Source: Oxytricha trifallax (Eukaryota; Ciliophora; Spirotrichea; Sporadotrichida; Oxytrichidae). From it: a stretch of 64,000 nucleotides of DNA. The position numbers and the translations under genes were made by a program. Below, in pieces: positions 37,401-47,100 of the stretch (position 1 is the stretch's first letter; the number at the start of each line of letters is the position of its first letter). The DNA is taken from positions 1 through 64,000 of the forward strand of contig ARYC01000178.1 in assembly GCA_000711775.1 (NCBI GenBank), in the 5' to 3' direction. Below the pieces are notes generated by a model. That model was not told where the DNA came from and did not search any database. It saw only the letters and a list, made by a program, of their open reading frames with translations.

Positions 37401-38703
37401 ACCATTTTACGGCAACGCTTTTCTAGATTAGGATTTATTGAGTTAATTTGTACTCATCCCTCTTGAGAGTTAAATTTGAGTTTTAACTTGGTTAGTTGTT
37501 TAGGAGTTAATATATTTAGACAACTCAGATTAATTAGCTTGCTAAGAATTCTTTAGCACCTTTTAAGTGTTCAAGTTGTTAGGTGTGTGTGACCTTTTTA
37601 CATCAGTAGCATTTTGTCTACATTATTCTATGTTGCTTTGAGAAGTGAGTGGCCTATTAAATTTACTCGATTTTGCACTTTAATCTGTATTCAATTATCG
37701 CTGTTAAGAGGGGACATTTAAGTTTTTAGTAGAAGCTTGGCTGGTAAATTGTTGAATGTTCTCTCTTTAAGAAATGTTTCGGACGTGATACACGCTAGTG
37801 CTTTAGTGAGATAATTCATTATCGTATTGAATGACACTGTTTTAGACACGAGATTTATTTTTATTTGTTACCCTTTGGTTTTATAGGTGCACAAATCTCA
37901 TAAATTTTGTGAACAATTTTAAAATGTTTATATTAATAATTTCTTTTCCCTCTTAATTTTGTATTTCTTCTTGAATGAGCTATTTAACGGGGTCAATTTT
38001 TCCATACTCATTCAACTGATTATTTTGTTTAATGATCTTTTAACTTTTATCACTTGCCTTTTAGTTTTTAACACTCTTGCTTTGATATTGGTTAACATTC
38101 TAATTAATATTATCAATAACCATCTTGAAGGGTGTCTTGCTTTTCTATCTGTCTATATTTTTGCATGTATTCTGTTTGCTAACTATTTATTCATTTATAC
38201 TATTGTTCACTGATTTCTTTAATTGTTTTCTATTCTCAGAGTCGTGGTCTTTAGAGAGGTTTATTGACTGCTAAAACTGATGAGGTGTTGACAGCTATGC
38301 TGAATTTAACATTAAAAAAAGTTGTCTAAATTTTTGTAAAGATATTGGGGATCTAGCTATAGTTATCTATGTTGATCTATACCAACTTGCATTTAATTTA
38401 GCTATTAGTGACTTGAGTAATTCTGACTGAGGTTTAAATCAAAATAATAAGAATCAATTAGTTCTACAGCTCTTTCTAGATTTTTGAGAGTCTTTAAGCA
38501 TTTTACGCTTATGCTTAATTTTGACCATTAGTAGTCTCATTAATAATTTCCAATTAATCTCTCAAAGCTTTGTCAAGTCTCTGCATTACTTCGGTGTTTT
38601 GCAATCTCCCTTGACTTAAGTCATTGTTACTAAAATCACTTAAACTCTGGTTTTATTTTTTATTCTGATTATTTAATTAATCTCTTGCATTTTACTAAGA
38701 CAT
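34460..38703 (-). CDS. IQ-motif coiled-coil protein
   Basis: ATG at 38,701-38,703 (MSQQNARDQLNNQNKKQ), TGA at 34,460-34,462. After one unresolved junction near 38,430 a single long frame runs from KPQSELLKSLIAKL to about 36,770, then more coding blocks continue to the stop. A helical Glu/Arg-rich rod (QLKLEEETMEKQRLEQQELE) leads into TVTRLFQGYKVRRIMKNN, an IQ-type calmodulin-binding motif near 37,120. A second charged rod (EKKKQLEIEKEQETKRKQEL) lies near 36,220. The last part holds an IES at 34,733-34,761 and ends in a coiled coil (LVQNLQLEFNMLIDKN). AT-rich gaps at about 36,150-35,930 and 35,650-35,150 are probable IESs. One gene is inferred from strand and continuity. Confidence 0.6.
34733..34761. 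other. IES, 29 bp, 13-bp pointer
   Basis: AAAGTGCTTCAAT occurs at 34,720-34,732 and 34,749-34,761. Removing one copy and the 16-bp spacer joins HLIEA to LQSTDLHQQAKEK on the minus strand in frame. The pointer is nearly as long as the spacer. Confidence 0.85.
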
Positions 38704-39139
38704 TCTTAAATTTTAAGTTTAATTTAATAGATTGACTATATTTTATACAAAATTTAATCAATTTTAAAATAACTAATCTTTAAAAGACAGTCTTCTTTGT
38801 GATAACTAACTCATATTCCCAGAGTGACCAGCTTAACCAACATTTATTGTCTGTTTTTGATTGCTAAATGATTAACTCTATGAATTGCTATGAACCTAAG
38901 TGGGGTGATTTGCAAAGGATGAAGCTTAATTGTTAGTCAATGGCTGTTAATAAAGTTTGTACTACATTTACAAATAAATATAAATTAACGCGAAAACTAA
39001 TCTATAAAATTTAATCAAATATATTTTATTCAAAAATTAGACGTTAATTTATTGCAATTAATGTTATGGATCAATATTAAAATTAGATTGAGTTACATTT
39101 ATAAAGTAAATCTATATTATAATTATTTAAATTAATTTA
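38704..39139. other. Spacer with a coding-like island at 38,770-38,970
   Basis: Divergent promoter region between two genes. The island is richer in G+C than its surroundings and is open on both strands (plus: MINSMNCYEPKWGDLQRMKL). It has no obvious neighbour to join and could be an orphan MDS of a scrambled gene or a small gene. Confidence 0.35.
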
Positions 39140-42100
39140 ATGGAAAGTTAAAAGAAATTTCAGTTAAATAAGGAAGACTTTTACAGCAAAGAGAATGTTA
39201 TTTTTATCAATAAACTTTCGAAAATCTGCGGATAATTTGATAAATTTTCAGAATAGGTAAGCTTTTTTATTTTCTTCTTTTAAAACAAATATTTGTCTTG
39301 TTTTGCATTCAAAAATATATAATATCTTTCATAAAAAACAACTTAATTGTAAATATAGATAAAAAATTTAAGTGAATTTGTATACTCTGACATAAGTTTG
39401 TCAAATAAAATGTATAATGTGAATATATGAGAGTTGCAAGATAAAGTCAGATATCATTCAGCTAAGATCATAGAATTAGAAGATAGATTAAATTATATAT
39501 TTATTTAACGAAATAACCTCAAAACACCCATAACTCTGATAAGTATTAATTTATAATATCTATATACATATTTTTAGATAGCATGGAGAAATAAATAAGG
39601 GATTTGATATAGATGAAGCTAAGAGATTTTCTTTTCGAAATTGAATAAACCAAAGCAAGTGAAATAAATTCACATAAATCTTTTATTATATTTTTATTAA
39701 TTTAAAGTAAACAAGAATTAAAGGATTTAATAGACAAAAAATTAGACTGTGAGGTCTTTCACTCATATGTAAAAAATAAGTTTGGCAATGGTATGGGTAA
39801 TTTATATGGAGATGCCAATGGAGGGGTTGAGGTAGCCTCAAGACTGGACATTTTGAGTAATTAATTTCATGAACTTACTAAAAATACTGATAACATCAAG
39901 GAATTCTCTATATTTGATATGATTTATCATAATTCTTAAAGAAAGTGGCATTGCAAAGTGAAGCATAAAACATGAGAGATAAAATAGCAAAACAGTAAAA
40001 TGACATAGAGTGGCTCAGGACTGAAGTCACGAAAAACTCAGCAAAAATTAGAATCAACAATGAAAACAGCGAGAATTAGATTAAATTACTTCAAAGTAAA
40101 GTTGACTTCCAAGAGAACCAAAATTATGTATAAAAATAGTGTAATTAATTTATTTATGTACAAGACCAAATAAATACAAAAGTAGATTAGAAAATATTGG
40201 ACATCAAACGTTCTATGCAGAGCATGTAAAAGTAATTTCAATCAGATTTGACTAAATTGAATGTGGAATACCCAAAGAGAAGTGATTCTTATTCGAATTT
40301 AAAATAGTCTGAGCCTTTAGTTGATAAGTCAAGTAAGTCATTACATAAGCATATATTTATACAATTATTTGATTTGTGAAATAGTGAGGAGGAGAAAATC
40401 AATCGAGATGGTTCCACCTCAAGGACCAAAAGTTTTCAAAAGATAGGTCACTAATAATAATTCAAGAGTTTTTTATTTTATAAAAATATAGTTGATGTAT
40501 AAATATTAATTTAATTTTTTGAGTTATTGGAGGATTGGAGAGAAAAGATATACTTATTTTACAGAAGAAATTTGATGAATAAATAGATATAGTTAGGAAA
40601 AAGATTATAGATTCTAAAACTGTAAGAAAATTAAAATTCATCATAATATCGCTTAATATAACAAAATTTTCAATAGGCTCTAGACGATAAGATTGAATGG
40701 CTGTACAAAGACCACAGGAAGCTTGCCACTGAGTTAAAATTAGACCTCTCCCACTCTGTCTAGATTGAAAAAGACTTAATGAAAGAGACAGCAAAATAAA
40801 ACAGAATTTTGACTGAGAAAATAGAGCATCACCAAGATATGTTAAGAGACCTATAAGAACGATACATTGATGTTGAAGCCAAGACTCAAAGTGAGTACTT
40901 AAATTAGCAAGCAAGAAAATAGATTAGGAATACTGTTGAAGATTTTCTGGGTGAGTTTAAACTTAAGACTAATATTGATATTAGCTCACTCAGGAAAAAT
41001 ATCATGGACTTGCAGGGTTAATAGGCTTCAATCAAAGATAATTAGTTGAAATTTAAACATGAATTAGGCGTTCTCAAAAGTAAGATAAAAATGTTTATCA
41101 TGATATATTTTTAGCACAAGCAATTTTTGAAATTCAGAATAAAAACGAAGAAATCACTTCATAAAACCCCATAGATCAATTAAGACACGAAGATTGGGGA
41201 AAAGAACAATTAAGTTAAAAATTAATTATAATTGGCTGAAATTAAATATAATTAGGCTAAAATCAATTTTACACACTCTGATTGGTTTACTTTATAAGGA
41301 CAATTAATCGAGCCAATAGTTTTAATAATTAGCCCAAACTTTAAAATTATACGCCAATTATAATTAATTTTTAATTTAATTGTTCTTTTCCCCAATCTTC
41401 GTGTCTTAATTGATCTATGGGGTTTTACATAAGAGAAATGACTAGGATACGAAATATTGACAGAAATGGAGAAAAGAAATTTTTCACTGCAAGAATTTAG
41501 AATTTAACTTGCGACAATGATGAACTCACAGAATCTAAGTTAATGGGTGATGGTGAGCAATAAATGAGTAGATCCATAGTTTCTCCTGATATTTCTATCA
41601 CTAATACCACTAAGAATATTAATTAAATTGCATAATAATAGCAATTCTTTGGTAGATTGAATATTTTTAATTATTAAACTAGGGGTATGAGATTGAAAGA
41701 TAGCAGCAGCACATCAATGAGAAATTCAACGTTTATAACTCAACAAAATTAGCATTAAATAAAAAATGGACAATATTTGAATATTAGCTCAACTTTAAGT
41801 AAAAAGCTTTTGAATAAGTCAGATTTGAATAAGACCAGCAACCGTGGATTTTTAAATAAATCGATTGACTTTAGTTCGCCAAGATATGTCTCAAATAATA
41901 ACACTATTTTATCTATTACATTTTAGATTAAATATATAAATTACAGTTAAAAATTTCACTATTAGCATGAATAGTGGAGTGATCGATGAAGAATAGTAGT
42001 CACTTTCCAACTCAAAAGATAATTTGAAAGCCAAATTGTAAAGAGGGAGTATATTGAGATAATCACACTAATAAAATGATAATTAGGCATCTTCTTCCTT

Positions 42101-42380
42101 GGCTGCTACAAAAATGTTGTCTTTGACAATAAATAACATTCATCATCACTCAAAGAATCAGTCATCCCTCAGCAATTAAGGCATTGGAATGGGGTGGGGT
42201 TCCACAAAACATTAGAGATAATTGTAAATTGATGATAAAAAAGTGATTAGCAATAATGCTGCTGTTGTCAGTGGTTACAGCAATTAATTAGTTATCTCAC
42301 CTATGTAGGAGAGAGTTAAGACTTCAAGAATTATGTTTGGTAGAGATAGAAGCAACAGAAATTCAGTCATCAAATAATGA
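39140..42380 (+). CDS. Coiled-coil protein with Ser/Asn-rich tail
   Basis: ATG at 39,140, TGA at 42,378-42,380. An intron of about 104 nt follows FDKFSEQ (39,257-39,360). Several coding blocks follow, rich in heptads (AKIIELEDRLNYI, NENSENQIKLLQSKVDFQE, WLYKDHRKLATELKLDLSHS, EDFLGEFKLKTNIDISSL), separated by AT-rich gaps at roughly 39,500-39,590, 40,120-40,190, 40,325-40,390 and 40,450-40,670. A GT...AG intron at about 41,080-41,113 precedes TQAIFEIQNKNEE, and the IES at 41,155-41,439 precedes TRIRNIDRNGEKK. The last part is Ser/Asn-rich. A centrosomal or basal-body type protein is possible; no family recognised. Confidence 0.6.
41155..41439. other. IES, 285 bp, pointer AGAAAT, made of a foldback element
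   Basis: Pointer copies at 41,149-41,154 and 41,434-41,439 (extended AGAAATnACT, one mismatch). Excision joins NKNEE to MTRIRNIDRNG in frame. Almost the whole IES is the inverted-repeat element at 41,162-41,427. Confidence 0.8.
41162..41427. mobile_element. 266-bp MITE-like foldback with C4A4 ends
   Basis: Left arm 41,162-41,235 and right arm 41,353-41,427 are near-perfect inverted copies, with outermost bases TAAAACCCCATAG and their complement. AAAACCCC is the telomere-repeat unit of spirotrichs and also ends TBE transposons. No ORF; the centre is AT-rich. It looks like a miniature nonautonomous element now serving as an IES. Confidence 0.8.
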
Positions 42381-42604
42381 TTATAATATATAAAATTCAA
42401 AGGTATATTAAATGTTATTCTCAAATTAACTAATCAATGTCATAAATAATTTGATTAATAAGATTATAAGTGCAATTTAAAAGATTTAGATATTAAATTT
42501 GATTCGATGTATGATGATATTTTTATTTGTTTTTTTTTGTCTTATAATAATATTCCATAGTTGCATATTAAAATTTGCCGCTATAAAAGCCAAATATTTC
42601 ATGA

Positions 42605-44143
42605 TCAATTGGTCTTTTTCTTTTTGAACAGCCCTAAGAAACCTCCTCCTCCACTCTTCTTCTTGTTTTGCCTCTCAAGTCTCTTCTGCTCCTTTTCAAA
42701 TTTGAGATCTGCATCGAATTCATCGAAGGCCTTTCTCAAATCGTAGTTGGTGACTTCCAGATAATACTGGGCTTCAGCCAAATATGATTTTTAGTCTCTG
42801 TATTTCTCCATTAGAGTCTTGTTCATGATCTCAAGGCAACTATCAAAGAATATTATAAGAAATGTCATTGACATGAAATTTTAATGTAATACTTACTCTT
42901 TTCTTCTTTGCTCCTCAGTGTACTTAGTTGTTTAAGCAATAATCATTGGACCATCTATAATTGAAACAATTATGAGAATGAATTTGGCTTACTGCAGTTG
43001 GGTATCTTAAGCTCTTTAATGAAGAAGATCTCATCTCCATCAAATTCATTGGCTTTTCTGATTTCTTCTTTACTCTTTCCATAAATCAAGCAAAGTCTGT
43101 CAAGAGTGTCATTAGGTTGGACCTAATGCAAGAAAGTAGAAGTGACTTATAGTTGACCCTCTTGCTAGACTTACTATTGTTGATCTTAAATTTGGAGTTA
43201 TTACGGAACTATACCCACGGTCTTTGGTTGAATCATAACAGCTTTCTTGAGTTCAGCTTATTGCTACTAGATTCTTAGTTGCCATTCATATTTTAAAAGA
43301 CATAAAAACTCAAACTTAGAAATGATATTCAATTTAATTCTTCCATCTCTCTCTTTAGTCTCTGCTCATTTGTTTAAATCTAGTGAGCTTAAACCAATTA
43401 ACTGCCATTGCTTACACTGATAAGTCTCTATCCAGAGTTATGATTAGATGATATATTTATCTAAACTACGCTGCTCTCAACCATTGACTTATTGTCAGTA
43501 CTCAAAATTGATTAATTGATTCCCACATTGAATTAATTTCTGTTTTGGTACTGGTTGTTTTAAACCATATTATTTTGATTATTGTTGTCATTAGAAGGTA
43601 TAAGTTGCGAATTTTCCCATTTCTGATAAAGAGTCCCTGTTCCATGAAGTGAGGGATACCTGTATTCTTATGGATCGAAAATTTAACTGTCTGAGTTCTG
43701 CGCCACTTAAGAGTCTATGAATTGCTAGACATCATTTTACTATAAGCTACTCTCATTAAAAGTTTAATTGAATGTCTTTATAGACAAGTATTTTTTGCCA
43801 ATTTTCAATTTAATTTCTTAAAACATGTCTAAAAAACTCATCATACAAACTGTACTTGTATTAAACGCTAATATCTTAGTTATTCTGGTCAAAAAGATTT
43901 TATGGTTGCATTTACTACTGTTAAATCTGACTATTGTATGGATCCATACTCATGTTGTTTGAGTTATTGTTAATTTGCTAAAGTAGAGGCATTTTCTCTT
44001 GCTAGAGCTGCTCTTTGTATAAATAGTCATTTTGGTTGATATTCCTCTGTAAAAATTCAAGAATAATGTAATCTTACCTGTTCATTGCCTTAGTTTGAAT
44101 TCTACTACTTTTACTGTGGCCTCATCATCATTTGAGCTGACAT
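42605..44143 (-). CDS. LysM-domain protein, cytosolic LYSMD type
   Basis: ATG at 44,141-44,143, TGA at 42,605-42,607. After a Met/Gln/Asn-rich N-terminus and a 30-nt intron come two IESs (43,770-43,815 and 43,288-43,340). Then VQPNDTLDRLCLIYGKSKEE and IRKANEFDGDEIFFIKELKI form one LysM domain, with the usual DTL, YG, I..AN and IP positions. Two more short introns follow. The C-terminal part (AEAQYYLEVTNYDLRKAFDE) resembles a UBA-like helix bundle and ends in a Gly/Lys-rich tail. No signal peptide, so it resembles intracellular LYSMD proteins rather than secreted peptidoglycan binders. Function in ciliates unknown. Confidence 0.75.
43288..43340. other. IES, 53 bp, pointer ATTC (GAAT on coding strand)
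   Basis: Pointer copies at 43,284-43,287 and 43,337-43,340; excision joins LKREMEE to WQLRIQQQQAEL on the minus strand in frame. Confidence 0.75.
43770..43815. other. IES, 46 bp, pointer TTTAATT
   Basis: Pointer copies at 43,763-43,769 and 43,809-43,815; excision joins FFRHVLRNQ to TFNESSLQQNDV on the minus strand in frame. Confidence 0.8.
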
Positions 44144-44195
44144 TTTCTAAATTTAACTTAAAATCTTGATTTTAATATTATAATATGATCTGAAA

Positions 44196-47100
44196 ATGAA
44201 TCCAAAGATTTTCTGAGAAAAATATACTTTTAATATAATAAGTAAACAGAGTGATTAGAATCTTAGATAGGTATGAGCGCCATCATTCTTAAATTTAAAT
44301 TATGATCCCAATTCAAATAATAGACAAGGCAAGGGTATTCTGGAGTTTCCAAGCAGTCAACAGCCAAGAATTGAGGCATTAGGTTGGGACAAAGACAATG
44401 ATTCTCTTGCTATTTTAACAGTAAGTTTGAAGCATTAAAATCAAATTACATGCAAAAATTAGAGACCATAGATAATGATAATTTGTTATTCATAACGCTT
44501 GATAGGGCACTAATGTTATTTCGATATGGTCTATGGGTTTGAAGAAGTTCTATGAAGTAGAGCTACCATCAAACAAAGACAAGGCCTCATTCATTTGCTG
44601 GTCAGGTCACTATCCAGTGTTGTGTATTGGTTCAGAGAAAGGTTCTTTAGTTTTTTATCATAGAAAGAGTCAAAGAAAGATTCCATGCATCTCAAAGCAT
44701 GGTAAGAAGGTAACTCATGGTGATTGGCATGCTGAGGGTCTTCTTATCACTTGCTCAGAGGATAAGTTGCTCACTATTTCAAACCAGCAAGGTGATACTG
44801 TTTAAGATTCATTTATCGTGAAAGCAGAACCTTAACAGATAAAATGGTGCCCTTCAAAAGACATCAACAAGAAGTTCGTGGCTGCTATCATTGGCTAGAA
44901 ACAAATGATTTTGGTTGATACACCTACTCAAAAGAGTTACATCGTTAGTTTCTCAGCTAACTATGGTAAGGTACTGACTTATCAATGGTACGGAGAGAAT
45001 CACTTAATTGTTGGATTTGCAAACGGCATTGTTGCTCTTATTAGTGTTAGCCCAGACTCAATGGGTGCAGAGAAAAACACAATCAATGTTGGACCAACTG
45101 GACCAATAGACTGCATTTGCGTGAATGCTGACTTGCAAAAGATTGCTGTTGCTCAAATGGGAACTATTAAGTTCTATTCTCTTGAGGATTGGACAGAACA
45201 AATTGGAGAGAGACTTTTATATATTATTGGTTTTAATATCTGGTATAAAAATATTTATTAGTTTATAAATAAATTTTATTTTTAATTATAGTTCATTAAA
45301 TGTAACTGTGATTAAACTTAAACTTTTTATCATTTTACAAAACAAAATTTTTCTTGTAATTATATTTTATTTAGATAATTTGCTTAATTTACATTTGATA
45401 TATTACCTTAATAAGAGTTTTATTACTAAATTATTTATATTAATAAAATAAAATATTAAATGTTACATAATTAAAATGCTTTATTTTATGTTTAAAAGAC
45501 TTGAAATCACAAAGAGCGCTGGCAAGATCACTGATCTGCACTGGACCAAGGACGGCAGTATCTTGACCATCACCACTGGAAACGGTTACTTCTTTGGTTT
45601 CTTGACTGTCATCCCAAGTCTTTGCGCTGCCAGTGACACATATGCTGCTCTCTTGTCAAGTTTAACTGAAGTAAGCGTAGTAGATTGCTCAAAGAACAAT
45701 ATGATAGTAGCCAAAGCAAACCTTGATATTTAAATTATAAGTTTGTTTGTTAGCTAAACTCAATTTGATCTTACTAATAGATACAAGATATTGAGCCAAC
45801 TTTCTTGAATCTGGGAGCTAATCACTTTGGAGTGGGGTTGAACAACTCAATTTGGTACTACAAATGGCGTACTCCTGGCATGGAGGGTCAAATGCAAGTG
45901 GTGGAATTGGTCTGCAAACGTGAGTATTTCGGTACAATTAAGCAAGTAGTCATGAATGAAGAGTGGACTGCTGTGTTGTCCGAGGGTAAAGTCACTCTCC
46001 ACCAGATTGAAGACACCAAAAGCAATCATTTATTGTGAATGTATTATTATAATTAGGCTTTTATATATTAATTAAATGATAGAAGATTCCCATAGACAGA
46101 CTAAGACAAGCCAATTACTTACATTGCACTTACTGATTCTACAATAAAATATATTAAACATATCAATTGTTATTTATTCATTGATTCATTCCTTTTGATG
46201 GTTGATACTCAGGGCAAGCTCAAGTACTACCTAATTGAAGACAACACAATGATCAGTGAACACAGATCACAAAATCCCATAGTCAAGGTATTCCCCAACA
46301 AGAAGGGCACAAAGTGTGTTTGCATTGACAATACAGGAAATGGATATATATTCTGCCCAGTAGATGACTCAATTAAAGTATTAATTGTAACTTAAAAGAT
46401 TTTCTTGTTATAGTTATAAATAAATAAAAGTTATTGTTAAATGCACTTTATTCCAAACTTCTCAGCTGGCACTGAGTCTATCTTGTGGGATGCAGACGAT
46501 CCAAATATCTTCGTTACTGTTGATAAAGAGAAAATGCAAACTTATCTGTATTCCTTATATCATTTACTTATTTATGTTGCTATTAATTTATTCTTATGAT
46601 AAAACTTAGATTTATTGATAATTAAGAATCTGTACATCCCTCTTTCCCTTGAGGGTACTCTTATCGTTCACTTACCCGAGTACTTGAAGCTAGAAGAAGT
46701 TGAGAAGAATAAGCCAGGTGTAATTACATTCGTGGATAAAGACTTAAAACCTATTATTCTAAAGGGAGGCTTTGTCTATTCACATGCAAGAACAGATGGA
46801 ATCAGAGGACAGTTCTTAACTACTCTTAATTATAAAGATTCGTATTAAATTTATAGGGGAATTATTTTTGCAATTTGGAAAGTGAAATTTATATATTAAA
46901 ATACTCACAGTTATATTAACAGTTGGAGAGGACCACAGGAAACTGATGAAGGTCATCTAAATATTAACAATTATATCATAACAGCATAGAAATACAATTT
47001 AATTAAAAATAATGACATCTTAGATACTTCTTGCAGTGCTTGGCAATTCAAAGATATTCATCATGTATGGACGCAGCCAGAGCTTGTTTCAGATACTCTT

